From NCBI GenBank assembly GCA_017445425.1, contig JAFSUF010000024.1:1-64000 (forward strand): a stretch of 64,000 nt of DNA, read 5' to 3'. The stretch is from Bacteroidales bacterium. GTDB taxonomy: Bacteria; Bacteroidota; Bacteroidia; Bacteroidales; UBA932. Position 1 is the first letter of the stretch. Every line of letters starts with the position of its first letter. Below the pieces are notes generated by a model. It was not told where the DNA came from. It was given only the letters and a program-made list of their open reading frames with translations, and ran no database searches. Below, in pieces: positions 1-8,607 of this stretch. Made by a program: the position numbers and the translations under genes.

Positions 1-516
1 GACGTTTTCGCTGGTCCACTCCTCGCCGTCCGTGGCATTCTCTATTGTGACGCGAGCGTTTTGTATATTGCCGATTCCGGGATTTACAAACATAAAGTTG
101 AATCCGTCATAATCGTCATAGCCCTGAACCAGATTGGCGGCATCGAATTCCGCGGTCCAGATATGACGGCCCATAGAACCCTGTCCCCAGCAAAGTTCTA
201 CCCCGTCACTTTTCTCCACTATGCCACACCGTCCGGCTTTCTGCTCAAGGGAACGCTTCACTTTCCAGTTATTGCCTTCGCTGACATATTGCCGGCCGTT
301 CTCACTGACCTGCAGGCCAGAAATATCCATCTTGCCCAAATTGCCAACCGGAATATAGAATTCAGTGCCGGAAGAGACGGTTGCATCCCACACTTGCGTG
401 AAATGGGCGGAGCCGTCGGCAAAAACCCTGACGGTTATATCCAGGTCAGATATCTCCTGTGCTACGGCGAATCTTGCCGCCAGGAGACAGACCAGAAGAG
501 TGATTGTCCTTTTCAT
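1..516 (-). CDS. DUF2207-like exported protein, N-terminal part (cut by window start)
   Basis: The minus-strand reading frame opens with an ATG at 514-516 and runs off the left edge, giving 172 residues. It begins with a clear signal peptide (MKRTITLLVCLLAARFAVAQ), so the product is exported. The next part (DLDITVRVFADGSAHFTQVW, then YIPVGNLGKMDISGLQVSEN) resembles the N-terminal ectodomain of Bacteroidota DUF2207 membrane proteins, which is an assignment from memory of the family. The membrane segments expected at the C-terminus lie outside the window. The function of this family is unknown. It diverges from the HAD phosphatase gene and has its own TAnnTTTG box at 535-542. Confidence 0.75.
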   Translation of the reverse strand, partial: MKRTITLLVCLLAARFAVAQEISDLDITVRVFADGSAHFTQVWDATVSSGTEFYIPVGNLGKMDISGLQVSENGRQYVSEGNNWKVKRSLEQKAGRCGIVEKSDGVELCWGQGSMGRHIWTAEFDAANLVQGYDDYDGFNFMFVNPGIGNIQNARVTIENATDGEEWTSENV

Positions 517-534
517 AGCGATAAATGTATCATA

Positions 535-571
535 CAAATGTATAAAGAATTGGGGCATTTACGTACATTTG
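535..571. promoter_or_regulatory. Divergent TAnnTTTG boxes between the DUF2207-like and HAD genes
   Basis: TACATTTG occurs at 564-571 on the plus strand, 19 bases before the ATG of the HAD gene, and again at 535-542 on the minus strand, 18 bases before the DUF2207-like ATG. Both fit the Bacteroidota -7 consensus TAnnTTTG. No good TTTG -33 element is seen at the right distance for either, so the assignment rests on the -7 boxes and their position. Confidence 0.45.
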
Positions 572-590
572 GACCCGTAAAAAGAACAAT

Positions 591-1244
591 ATGAAGACAA
601 AGCTGATAGTATATGACTTTGACGGGACTCTGGGCGACACCAAGGCAAACATAGTGATGACTATGCAGGAGACGATGCGGCGGATGGGCTACCCTGTACC
701 TGACGAGGCCACCATTGCATCTACAATCGGGCTGCCGCTGGAGGCCGGCTTTGAGATTATGGCGCCTGGGATAGGCCGCGAACGCTGCCAGGAATGTGCA
801 TCACTCTACAGGGTTGTGTTTGACGAGTACAAGGCGATGCTCAATCCCCAGCCGTTCCCCGGCGTATGTGAGACGCTCGCCAAGATCAGCGGGATGGGGA
901 TTGAGATGAGCGTGGCTTCGTCGCGGCTGTCTGTCTCGCTGAATGCTTTTGTCAGAGATATGGGCTTGGAAAAATATATCAGTTATGTGCTCGGCGTCGA
1001 TTTCCAGACCCGGCCCAAGCCAAATCCCGACCCGGTGCTGCAGTGTATGGAGCATTTCTCCATCCCGGCAGATGAGACACTTGTTGTGGGCGATATGGCG
1101 GTCGACATACTTATGGGACGCAACGCAGGTGCCGCCACGTGCGGTGTCACCTGGGGCAACGGCTCCAGCGAACAGCTCACAGCCGCCGGCGCGGATTACA
1201 TCATAGATCAGATGCAAGAACTAGTTTCTAACGTCATTCGTTAA
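591..1244 (+). CDS. HAD-superfamily phosphatase, phosphoglycolate phosphatase-like
   Basis: This 217-residue protein has all four HAD motifs: DFDGTLGDT near the N-terminus (nucleophile D9, acid D11), a Ser in SVASSR (motif II), Lys in RPKPNPDP (motif III) and VVGDMAVDILMGRNAG (motif IV). The alpha-helical cap between motifs I and II is the type found in the PGP/beta-phosphoglucomutase branch. It should be a cytoplasmic Mg-dependent phosphatase. The substrate cannot be told from the sequence; phosphoglycolate or a small sugar phosphate is the usual guess. It ends facing the DUF4301 gene, with a 9-bp stem between the two stops. Confidence 0.9.
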   Translation: MKTKLIVYDFDGTLGDTKANIVMTMQETMRRMGYPVPDEATIASTIGLPLEAGFEIMAPGIGRERCQECASLYRVVFDEYKAMLNPQPFPGVCETLAKISGMGIEMSVASSRLSVSLNAFVRDMGLEKYISYVLGVDFQTRPKPNPDPVLQCMEHFSIPADETLVVGDMAVDILMGRNAGAATCGVTWGNGSSEQLTAAGADYIIDQMQELVSNVIR

Positions 1245-1245
1245 G

Positions 1246-1288
1246 GGCAGAGACCTTCGCTTGTAAATGGTTTGTTGCTGTCTCTGCC
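1246..1288. terminator. Stem between convergent HAD and DUF4301 genes
   Basis: GGCAGAGAC at 1246-1254 pairs perfectly with GTCTCTGCC at 1280-1288 across a 25-base loop. It sits between two converging stop codons, so it may end transcription from both sides. There is no T tract, so this is a weak terminator call. Confidence 0.35.
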
Positions 1289-1296
1289 TATATCGG

Positions 1297-2784
1297 CTAC
1301 GCCTGATGGGCAGGTCTTAGCAAATCCAATACGACTTTTACGGGATTGAAGGTCTCCACGGGAACCTCAACAAACAGGGTATTCCAGTCACTCATAGCCC
1401 CGTTCCAGAGCCCGGGCATCTCAAGCGCCTTGAGTTCGCGCCCCTGATAGCTCTTGCTGCTCATAAAGCCGGCATCGGGATCGACACGACTGAGAAGGTC
1501 AAACTTATCGCCCTTATAATCGCGCAGCAGGCATACCAGATCCACGGGGTTGAAATGCGTCGCCCCGGCCATCGCCGCCATAGCTGCCGGGTCGTCCTTG
1601 GGTATCTGCACGCTCTCCAGTATCTGCAGTGAAGTGCTGCCATCCTTGCCCACTACTATATACGGACCTCCGCCCGGCTCACCCTCGTTGCGTACCATAC
1701 CGCAAACACGTACAGGGCGGTCCAATTTTGCACGAAGCGCAGCTACACGTGCCTCAAAAGATGCGGCATCCGGCATGGTTACGCACAATTCCTTATCCAG
1801 GAACGCCTCGATTTCTTCACACAACTCCTCATTGGGATTCTCAAGGGCCGCCAGATAAGAGAAGATTCGGTCGCGCAGTTTGAGGGCCTCACCCATGAGC
1901 ACCTGCTTGTAAAGCGAGGTCACAGGGAGCAACTTCTCATGGGCAACGTTATCGATATTCTTGATGGAAACCAGTTCCGCGTCCACTTTATCCAGATTGT
2001 AAATCAGCGCCCCGTGGCCGGCAGGACGGAAAAGCAGATCCCCTTCTGCAGTGCGGAACGGCACATTGGCCATATCCACTGCAATTGTGTCCGTGGCTTT
2101 GTCCTGATAGGTAAAGGTGATGTCATATTTCACGCCGTAACGCGCCTCAAACTTATCCTTAACCTCAGCAAGTGCAGCCTCAAACACAGGGTGATGTTCG
2201 GGGGATATTGTGAACACAAGGCGGCAGACGCCGTCTGTGTCGCGCATGTAATCGGCAGCCTCCACCAGATGCTCCGCCATGGCTGTGCGGACCTCATCTG
2301 CATATCTGTGGAACTTGAGCACACCTTTGGGTTTTGAGCCGTAACCCAGCCCTTCATCCCTTAACAGTTTCGCAAGCGTCTCCTCGCGATATGCGGCGGA
2401 ATCGACCGGCTCGGCAAACATCTCCGGGGTGTAGAAAGCAAACTCCTTTATGCGGGCTGCAAGCTTGGCTCCGGGGGCCTCTGCAGGAAGGTCCTTACCC
2501 GAGCGGAGAGAGTCAAGGCCGGCGAACATATCCTTGAACATACGCGACGCCGCCCCGGAGGCAGGTACGAATTTGCATTTGCCATTGACACGGGCATTCC
2601 GGTAATAATCGGCAGAAGCAGCGGCATCGGCCTCAGAGAGTACGCGTATTCCGCGTCCAGGTACGGCAGCCCCCGCAATCTTCATTGCCGGAAAGCCTTT
2701 CCTGAACCGGTCAATCTGTTCCCCGATCTGCGACAGGGAAGCCCCACGCGCCTCTATCTGGCGTATGTCATCCTTAGAAAACAT
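1297..2784 (-). CDS. DUF4301 family protein
   Basis: This 495-residue soluble protein has no signal peptide or membrane segments. It matches the Bacteroidota DUF4301 family, with the phosphate-loop-like motif KFVPASGAASRMFK near residue 72 and a conserved C-terminal stretch (GATHFNPVDLVCLLRDYKG). The loop suggests a nucleotide- or sugar-phosphate-binding fold, but the function is unknown. It starts 3 bases after the DUF3467 stop and is the last gene of the rny - DUF3467 - DUF4301 run on the minus strand. Confidence 0.88.
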   Translation of the reverse strand: MFSKDDIRQIEARGASLSQIGEQIDRFRKGFPAMKIAGAAVPGRGIRVLSEADAAASADYYRNARVNGKCKFVPASGAASRMFKDMFAGLDSLRSGKDLPAEAPGAKLAARIKEFAFYTPEMFAEPVDSAAYREETLAKLLRDEGLGYGSKPKGVLKFHRYADEVRTAMAEHLVEAADYMRDTDGVCRLVFTISPEHHPVFEAALAEVKDKFEARYGVKYDITFTYQDKATDTIAVDMANVPFRTAEGDLLFRPAGHGALIYNLDKVDAELVSIKNIDNVAHEKLLPVTSLYKQVLMGEALKLRDRIFSYLAALENPNEELCEEIEAFLDKELCVTMPDAASFEARVAALRAKLDRPVRVCGMVRNEGEPGGGPYIVVGKDGSTSLQILESVQIPKDDPAAMAAMAGATHFNPVDLVCLLRDYKGDKFDLLSRVDPDAGFMSSKSYQGRELKALEMPGLWNGAMSDWNTLFVEVPVETFNPVKVVLDLLRPAHQA

Positions 2785-2787
2785 ATA

Positions 2788-3087
2788 CTACGCCTCCCCA
2801 AGCGGAGCGATTGTCATCCCCTGCTTACGAATTTTAATTTCGCCGTTCTCAGACTCATACTTGGAGATATTGTCGTGCAGGGCCATAAGCAGGCGCTTTG
2901 CATGCTCCGGAGTCATCACGATGCGGCTGGCAACCTTAGGTTTGGGAATCCCCGGCAACATCTGCACGAAGTCAACTATAAATTCACTTTGGGAATGGGT
3001 GATAACGGCCAGATTGGAGTATATCCCTCCGGCCATCTCCGGGGTTAACTCAATATTTATCTGCTTATTATTCTGATTATTATCCAT
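2788..3087 (-). CDS. DUF3467 domain protein
   Basis: This small cytoplasmic protein of 99 residues is recognisable as DUF3467 from the pattern INIELTPEMAGGIYSNLAVI, followed by HSQSEFIVDFVQMLPG and a conserved MTPEHAKRLL. The whole protein is one domain. The role of the family is unknown. It lies 18 bases downstream of rny and 3 bases upstream of DUF4301, so the three genes are probably co-transcribed. Confidence 0.9.
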   Translation of the reverse strand: MDNNQNNKQINIELTPEMAGGIYSNLAVITHSQSEFIVDFVQMLPGIPKPKVASRIVMTPEHAKRLLMALHDNISKYESENGEIKIRKQGMTIAPLGEA

Positions 3088-3105
3088 ATAAAAGATGTTT
3101 TTCTA

Positions 3106-4641
3106 TTATTTTGCAAATGCTACGCTGCGGACTTCGCGGATAACCGTAACTTTCACCTGACCGGGATAGGTCATCTCATCCTGGATCTTGCGTGCAACCT
3201 CGTTGGATATCTCGTCGCATTCAGCATCGCTCACCTGGTCGGCACCTACGATCACGCGGAGTTCGCGGCCGGCCTGGATTGCATAAGCCTTAACAACGCC
3301 CGAGTGGGATGCGGCAATATTCTCCATGTCTTTGAGTCGCTTGATATAAGATTCTATCACCTCGCGGCGGGCACCGGGGCGGGAACCTGAAATGGCATCG
3401 GCCACGAGCACAATCGGGGCGATGAGGGTTTGCATCTCAACCTCCTCGTGGTGAGCGCCGATGGCGTTGCAAATCTCCGGCTTCTCCTTGCACTTCTCTG
3501 CGATCTGCATACCGACTATTGCGTGCGGCAACTCGTACTCTTCTTCTGCCACCTTTCCGATATCATGCAACAGACCAGCGCGTTTTGCGACCTTTGGATT
3601 GAGGCCGAGCTCTGCTGCCAGGATCGCAGATATGTTTGCCACCTCACGAGAGTGCTGCAACAGGTTCTGGCCATAAGAAGAGCGGTATTTCATACGACCC
3701 ACCATCTTGACCAGCTGGGAATTGAGCCCATGTATGCCGAGGTCGATGCAGGTACGCTTGCCTATCTCCATAATCTCTTCTTCCAGCTGTTTGCTCACCT
3801 TCGCCACAACCTCCTCTATGCGTGCCGGATGAATCCTGCCGTCGGCAACCAGCTGATGCAGCGCCAGGCGTGCCACCTCGCGGCGTACAGGGTCAAAAGC
3901 GGAGATAAGAATGGCCTCAGGTGTATCGTCAACAACAATCTCAACACCGATTGCCGCCTCCAGGGCACGGATGTTACGCCCCTCACGGCCAATGATGCGC
4001 CCCTTTATCTCATCGTTTTCAATATTGAACACGGTAACTGCATTTTCAATTGCAATTTCCGGAGCAGTACGCTGGATGGTATTAATGACAATGCGCTTGG
4101 CCTCTTTGCTTGCAGTGAGGCGGGCCTCATCCATAACATCGTTGATATACGACATTGCCTGGGTCTTGGCCTCGGCCTTCATACTGTCTATGAGCTGTTC
4201 CTTGGCATCTTCTGCCGTCATCCCGGCCACCTCTTCAAGTTTGCGGATGGCCTCTTCCCGCATAGAATCGTACTCTTCTTTCTTCTTGTTGAGGATTTCC
4301 AACTGGCGCTGGAGATTCTCCTTGATCTGGTCATTCTCCTTTATCTTGCGGTCAAGGTCGTTCTTCTGCTGGCCTATCTGGCTCTCTTTCTGACGGATGC
4401 GATTCTCTATCTGCTGAATCTGGGCGTTTTTCTCGTTGATTGCGGCCTCGTGCTCACTCTTGAGCTGGAGGAACTTCTCCTTGGCCTGGATAATCTTCTC
4501 TTTCTTTATGTTTTCGCCCTCAAGCTCGGCATTGCGGATTATCTCTTCCCCTTTATTCTTGAGGATTGCCCTTTTAATAAAAAAATACAGCAGGATACCT
4601 GCAGCTGCGGCCAGAACGGCCGTTATTACATATGCAATCAT
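3106..4641 (-). CDS. rny: Ribonuclease Y
   Basis: Membrane-anchored endoribonuclease that starts mRNA decay. From the ATG at 4639-4641 the protein has 511 residues: an N-terminal membrane helix ([20 protein letters not shown]), a long Glu/Lys-rich coiled coil (about 25-180), a KH RNA-binding domain with [19 protein letters not shown] (about 215-275), and an HD metal-dependent nuclease domain with [20 protein letters not shown] (about 345-440). The length is normal for RNase Y. The frame stays open further upstream only to a TTG at 4677; I prefer the ATG because it puts the membrane helix at the N-terminus. It follows the 6S-like RNA candidate and heads an operon with the DUF3467 and DUF4301 genes. 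Confidence 0.95.
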   Translation of the reverse strand: MIAYVITAVLAAAAGILLYFFIKRAILKNKGEEIIRNAELEGENIKKEKIIQAKEKFLQLKSEHEAAINEKNAQIQQIENRIRQKESQIGQQKNDLDRKIKENDQIKENLQRQLEILNKKKEEYDSMREEAIRKLEEVAGMTAEDAKEQLIDSMKAEAKTQAMSYINDVMDEARLTASKEAKRIVINTIQRTAPEIAIENAVTVFNIENDEIKGRIIGREGRNIRALEAAIGVEIVVDDTPEAILISAFDPVRREVARLALHQLVADGRIHPARIEEVVAKVSKQLEEEIMEIGKRTCIDLGIHGLNSQLVKMVGRMKYRSSYGQNLLQHSREVANISAILAAELGLNPKVAKRAGLLHDIGKVAEEEYELPHAIVGMQIAEKCKEKPEICNAIGAHHEEVEMQTLIAPIVLVADAISGSRPGARREVIESYIKRLKDMENIAASHSGVVKAYAIQAGRELRVIVGADQVSDAECDEISNEVARKIQDEMTYPGQVKVTVIREVRSVAFAK

Positions 4642-4689
4642 TGTATAGTTATTGTTAGTTGTGTAACCTTTATCCAATAACTTACAACA

Positions 4690-4699
4690 GGCTTAAGCC
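4690..4699. other. 10-bp palindrome GGCTTAAGCC upstream of rny
   Basis: GGCTTAAGCC is a perfect palindrome lying between the end of the 6S-like RNA and the rny start. It could be a protein-binding site or a small RNA stem in the rny leader. No TAnnTTTG promoter is visible for rny in this 70-base gap. Confidence 0.25.
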
Positions 4700-4711
4700 A
4701 GAGATTTTTAT

Positions 4712-4903
4712 AAAAAAGGCCGTTAGTTACTGTAAGTCCAAAAATCTTGCAAGGTAAGATTTAAGTCCGGCGGTATATGCCGCAAACTTCCTCCGTCCCA
4801 TAAATGGAATCCCCGTAAAGGGTAACCTAGGCCCGTTTTTGGCAGCCGCGAACTCTTTTGGAAGTTAAAAATGTTGATTTTGGCAAAGAGTCAACTAACG
4901 GCC
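4712..4903 (-). ncRNA. ssrS: Candidate 6S RNA between zapA and rny
   Basis: On the minus strand GGCCGTTAGTT (4893-4903) pairs perfectly with AACTAACGGCC (4718-4728), closing a segment of about 186 bases. Six T residues follow (4712-4717), as in an intrinsic terminator. Inside are further hairpins, such as AAATCTT/AAGATTT and GCGG/CCGC. The length, the long closing stem and the place directly after zapA (as in enterobacteria, where ssrS adjoins zapA) fit 6S RNA, which binds the housekeeping RNA polymerase. The 5' stem overlaps the last codons of zapA. I see no clear promoter for it, so it may be processed from the zapA transcript. Another structured RNA of unknown class is possible. Confidence 0.62.
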
Positions 4904-5188
4904 ACTGTCTATGTATTCTTCCAATCGTTTGTCAAGGGTGGCGATTCCCGCCAGCAAATCCTTGGCGTCGTCTTTAGCTTCAAGCGAGATATACTGCATC
5001 ACGAACTCCATCAGCACAATGCTCAGAATGTCCTGCATATCCTTAGTGGCATACTTGGAGGCATAGAAAGATACCTTCTCTTCAATTTTCTTCACCGCCG
5101 CACGAACCCGCTCCTCATTATCGGGCTGGATGTGGAAGGTGAACTTGCGCCCGCCAATGGTAACTGTTATTTTCTGCTTCTCGTCCAT
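4895..5188 (-). CDS. zapA: Cell division protein ZapA
   Basis: This 97-residue protein matches ZapA, which binds and bundles FtsZ at midcell. The N-terminal beta part (ITVTIGGRKFTFHIQPDNEE) and the following long amphipathic helix (about residues 25-95) are typical. It lies 9 bases after a small coiled-coil gene, and its final codons overlap the 5' stem of the 6S-like RNA. Confidence 0.9.
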   Translation of the reverse strand: MDEKQKITVTIGGRKFTFHIQPDNEERVRAAVKKIEEKVSFYASKYATKDMQDILSIVLMEFVMQYISLEAKDDAKDLLAGIATLDKRLEEYIDSGR

Positions 5189-5197
5189 TGTATGCGA

Positions 5198-5500
5198 TTA
5201 ACCTAACATTGCTATACACTCATCTATCTCCTTTATCACTGCGTTCAATCTGCGCTTTGCCCCTGCACTGTCCCCTGGTGACGCCGTAAATGCGCCCGCC
5301 AACTGTAAGTTATGTAATTTATCTTCTAATGTTTTTACTTTTTGTTCTAAAACTGATTGTTTCTCTTTGTATTGTTCAATCTGGCTGCGGTACGATTCTG
5401 CCTCCTTGCTGAGGGAAGCACTGCGGGAACGCTCTGCCTCATACATTGAGATGAGCTTTTCCACCTTGGCCGATAGAGCCGAAATCATATCCTCTGCCAT
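5198..5500 (-). CDS. Small coiled-coil protein, probable ZapA partner
   Basis: This 100-residue soluble protein is mostly coiled coil from about residue 5 to 68 (KVEKLISMYEAERSRSASLS and QYKEKQSVLEQKVKTLEDKL), then a short Gly/Ala-rich linker and a C-terminal helix. I do not recognise a named family with certainty. Size, coiled coil and place just upstream of zapA suggest a ZapB-like division factor; this is inference. It has its own promoter at 5529-5559. Confidence 0.75.
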   Translation of the reverse strand: MAEDMISALSAKVEKLISMYEAERSRSASLSKEAESYRSQIEQYKEKQSVLEQKVKTLEDKLHNLQLAGAFTASPGDSAGAKRRLNAVIKEIDECIAMLG

Positions 5501-5528
5501 ATTGCCATCGAATTAATTAACCGACTCA

Positions 5529-5559
5529 CAAAAATACAAATAATCCTGCAAATATCAAA
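5529..5559 (-). promoter_or_regulatory. Promoter of the coiled-coil - zapA operon
   Basis: On the minus strand a -33 TTTG (5556-5559) is followed after 19 bases by TATTTTTG (5529-5536), a full match to the Bacteroidota promoter pattern. It lies 28 bases before the ATG of the coiled-coil gene and reads on to zapA and perhaps the 6S-like RNA. Confidence 0.7.
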
Positions 5560-8526
5560 TCACTCTTTCACGATGCCCTTGCGGCAGCGGCCGTCAGCAT
5601 ATACAGTGAGCGGCTTGTCAAAACGCACCACTCGGAACCATTCGCCGTCGTATTCTGCCTTCATCGCATCCAGCCGCTTTCCGTCAAAAATACCATCTCC
5701 TTCCGAGGGGTTGATGGAGAAGTATCCCACGCCGAGCGAGGTCACGTTCTGGAAGAAATGGGTCCCCTGGCTGCTCTCGATGTTAAAGTTCTTGAGGGCC
5801 ATCTCCACTATCACCTTTGCCTGCGAGATATGCCCCCACTTAACCGGTACTCCCAGGTTGGGGTCAGAGGAGCCCCATCGGCCGGTCCCCACAAGGACAT
5901 ATTCCTCCCCTTTATCTTTCATCATAGAGTTCAACTTGTAAAGTTCATCAGCTATCTCATTGGTTTTCAGAGAAGAGAACTTGTCGAACTTCATATATAT
6001 CAAGTGTTGCAGACCCTTTATCTCACCTACGCCCAGGGCACATTCAGAATAAATTATCGCGTCATCGGTGGATATTGAGTCCCAATCCACCTTGGCCTCG
6101 TCCAGACCGTTGATGATGGGGCGGATCTGTAAGAAATTGAACACGCGGGGGGCGCCCGGCTCGACGTCCATGTTTACGGCAAACTCTATCTCCACGGGGC
6201 AGCGGAGCTCCTCCTCGCCTATCCGGAGCAAATCACGTATAATCTCAGCCAGCGGGAATGAGTTGTATTTAAGGATACTGTTGAAAGTTATCACCTTGAA
6301 CGACTGGTTGAAGGTGGGGCCCTCGCTTATGCGGTTGTTGGCATAGTCGAAATTGGAGCAGACATACTTGGCGTTGCGGAATCCGCCTATCCTGCTCACG
6401 GGCAGCCTCTCTATGTTCACAGCCTCGTCAATGGAGGGGAGGAACCTGCCGGGGTCAAGATTCAGCGCCAGCACCTCGGTCTGGGCGTCGCTTATTGTGA
6501 GCTCCACTGTGGATGTCTGCAGGGCTTTGTCGGGGTATGCGGGAGAGAAACGCAGGGTCTTGCCTCCGTCAACCACCTCCTTGCCGAGGCCCATAACGAC
6601 GTTGCATACCCCATCTTCTGTCTTCTCATACCCAATCGGATACAGATTGCGGGAGCGTGCCACGCCAGACAAAGTAGGGAAATAGAGCCCGTCCTGTTCA
6701 GTACCGCACACCTCCTGCACAAGAACCGCCATACGCTCTTCACTGAGCACATTCTGGGAGGTCTGGATATAAGCCTTTGAAGATGCAAAATAGACCGAAG
6801 CATATACACTCTTGATGCCCCGGATAAGCATTCGGAGCATCTGCCCGTCGTCTTCACAACGGGGAATCATGTATGTTGAATAAACCCCTGCAAAGGGCTG
6901 GTAGTTTGAGTCTTCCAGCTTTGAAGAAGATCTGATTGCCAGCGGCCTGCGACAGGTAGAGACAAACTTTTTAAGCTTGAGATGGAGCGACTGCGGGATA
7001 GTGGAATTCAGGAACTCGCTGAGGAGAAAATCGTCTGTAGTGTCCTTTGCAATAATATACTGAAGGCCATTGGAGGTGATGAACTCCTCAAAATAGTCAG
7101 TAGCGATTACTATGCTGCGCGGGATAGTAATGCGCACGTCGGGGTACTTTTTGTATTGGTCATGCTTGGCAATGATGCCGTTCATAAAAGCCAGGCCGCG
7201 CGCCTTGCCGCCTATGCTGCCGTTGCCGATCTTGGCAAAGGCAACGGCATCACTGTAGGTTTTCTCGTCAAAATTAGCCACTATGCCCTGTCCTAGCAGC
7301 ACCCGGTACTCCTTGAGAAGCCGCACGATGGCGCGACGGTGCTCTTCTGTAGAAGAAAACTGGCTGCTGTTCATGCTGCGAAGCACCTTGGCGATAGGGA
7401 ACAGACCGCGGGCATAGAGCCATTTGGAGAGGTGCATCTGGCTGAGATGGTGCTCCAGCACATCGTCCGGGACCGATTCAATCAGTTTCTGCATCTGATA
7501 GAGGTCGTGCGCCCGGCCAAGCTCAAGACCAGATTCGGGGTCGGTGAAAATAAAATCTCCGAATCCGAACTCGGAGTGGATAACGTCATGTATGTTCTCC
7601 AGGAGGTTTTTGCTGCTTTTGGGGATAAAACCGGCCCCCAGCGACTCCGCCAGCGCCTTGTATTCAATTTGCTGCGACTGCATGATCACAGGCATCCACG
7701 GAGTCTGTTCCTTGACCATCTTGATAATATCGACGCCGGCATCGGACTTCTCTGTCTCGCTGAGGTCGCCCTTATGGATTATCATACCGAGGTCGGTGAT
7801 CACACCCAGCAGGTTGTTTTTGTATTTCTGGTAGAGCTCCACGGCATCAGAATAGTTGGTGGCCAGCAGCACCTTGGGCCGCGACCGCTTGCGTGCGATC
7901 ATCTGCTGCTCGTTATATGCATCCTTTATAAACTCGCTGTTCTGCAACAGCAATATGCGGTAGAGTTCAGGCAGGTAAGTAGAATAAAAACGGAACGAGT
8001 CCTCTGCCAGCAGGATTGCCTGCACCCCGCCCTCCAGGATATCGCTCTCCGCGTTAAGATAGTCCTCAGCAAGTTTGATGATGGCAATAATGAGGTCGGC
8101 AGTACCGTGCCAGCAGAAAATATTGTCGATGGCTTCGCAGCGCCTCTCCTCTATCCGGCGGTAAATCTCGCGGGAGAAGCTGGTAATCAAAAACACCGGC
8201 ATATCGGGGCATATCCCCTTTATTCTCTCTGCAAAGTCAAATACGGTCATCCCGCCCACGTTATACATGGTGAGGACAAAATCAAACTCCTCCCCTGCTG
8301 AAAGCCTGCCCAGGGCCTCATGGGCACTGCTGACCCTGGTGATGGCCGGAGGGTTGCTCATGTTCAGCTCTATATATTCGCTGTTGATCTGGGAGTCTAT
8401 ATGACCGTCCTCTTCAAGGGTATAACCGTCGTAACTGCTGCACACAAGAAGGATCTTGTGGATACGGTACTTCATATAATCGTGGCGGAGATCGCCGTCA
8501 AAGGATAATTTCTCGTAATCGTTCAT
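5560..8526 (-). CDS. Receiver-domain protein with PEP/pyruvate-binding (PpsA-type) domain
   Basis: This 988-residue cytoplasmic protein has two receiver-like domains at the N-terminus (about 23-150 and 165-330), then a PEP/pyruvate-binding ATP-grasp domain (about 430-800) with IGNGSIGGKARGLAFMNG and RSSSKLEDSNYQPFAGVYST. The first receiver lacks the phosphoacceptor Asp (DFVLTMYNVGG). The second keeps acidic residues (LLAEDS), an Asp in VITDLGM and the Lys in FIPKSS. I find no phosphohistidine domain (no GGxxSHAAI-like motif) and no PEP-binding TIM barrel, so it cannot do the full PEP synthase reaction alone. Similar proteins are common in Bacteroides and are often annotated as PEP synthase, but their role is unknown. 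It diverges from the barrel gene at 8608. Confidence 0.85.
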   Translation of the reverse strand: MNDYEKLSFDGDLRHDYMKYRIHKILLVCSSYDGYTLEEDGHIDSQINSEYIELNMSNPPAITRVSSAHEALGRLSAGEEFDFVLTMYNVGGMTVFDFAERIKGICPDMPVFLITSFSREIYRRIEERRCEAIDNIFCWHGTADLIIAIIKLAEDYLNAESDILEGGVQAILLAEDSFRFYSTYLPELYRILLLQNSEFIKDAYNEQQMIARKRSRPKVLLATNYSDAVELYQKYKNNLLGVITDLGMIIHKGDLSETEKSDAGVDIIKMVKEQTPWMPVIMQSQQIEYKALAESLGAGFIPKSSKNLLENIHDVIHSEFGFGDFIFTDPESGLELGRAHDLYQMQKLIESVPDDVLEHHLSQMHLSKWLYARGLFPIAKVLRSMNSSQFSSTEEHRRAIVRLLKEYRVLLGQGIVANFDEKTYSDAVAFAKIGNGSIGGKARGLAFMNGIIAKHDQYKKYPDVRITIPRSIVIATDYFEEFITSNGLQYIIAKDTTDDFLLSEFLNSTIPQSLHLKLKKFVSTCRRPLAIRSSSKLEDSNYQPFAGVYSTYMIPRCEDDGQMLRMLIRGIKSVYASVYFASSKAYIQTSQNVLSEERMAVLVQEVCGTEQDGLYFPTLSGVARSRNLYPIGYEKTEDGVCNVVMGLGKEVVDGGKTLRFSPAYPDKALQTSTVELTISDAQTEVLALNLDPGRFLPSIDEAVNIERLPVSRIGGFRNAKYVCSNFDYANNRISEGPTFNQSFKVITFNSILKYNSFPLAEIIRDLLRIGEEELRCPVEIEFAVNMDVEPGAPRVFNFLQIRPIINGLDEAKVDWDSISTDDAIIYSECALGVGEIKGLQHLIYMKFDKFSSLKTNEIADELYKLNSMMKDKGEEYVLVGTGRWGSSDPNLGVPVKWGHISQAKVIVEMALKNFNIESSQGTHFFQNVTSLGVGYFSINPSEGDGIFDGKRLDAMKAEYDGEWFRVVRFDKPLTVYADGRCRKGIVKE

Positions 8527-8543
8527 CAGATAATTATTACGCT

Positions 8544-8591
8544 CAAAAGTAATGATAATTTACTTAATTATTAAACTAAGGGGTATATTTG
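8544..8591. promoter_or_regulatory. Divergent TAnnTTTG boxes upstream of 8526 and 8608
   Basis: TATATTTG at 8584-8591 precedes the plus-strand barrel gene (ATG 8608). TACTTTTG on the minus strand (8544-8551) precedes the receiver/PEP-binding gene (ATG ending at 8526). Both fit the Bacteroidota -7 box; clear -33 TTTG elements are missing. Confidence 0.5.
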
Positions 8592-8607
8592 CAGTCTAAT
8601 TGTCTAT

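Noticed and set aside
4642..4677. TTG start that would extend RNase Y by 12 residues
   Set aside because: The ATG at 4641 puts the membrane helix at the N-terminus, as in other RNase Y proteins.
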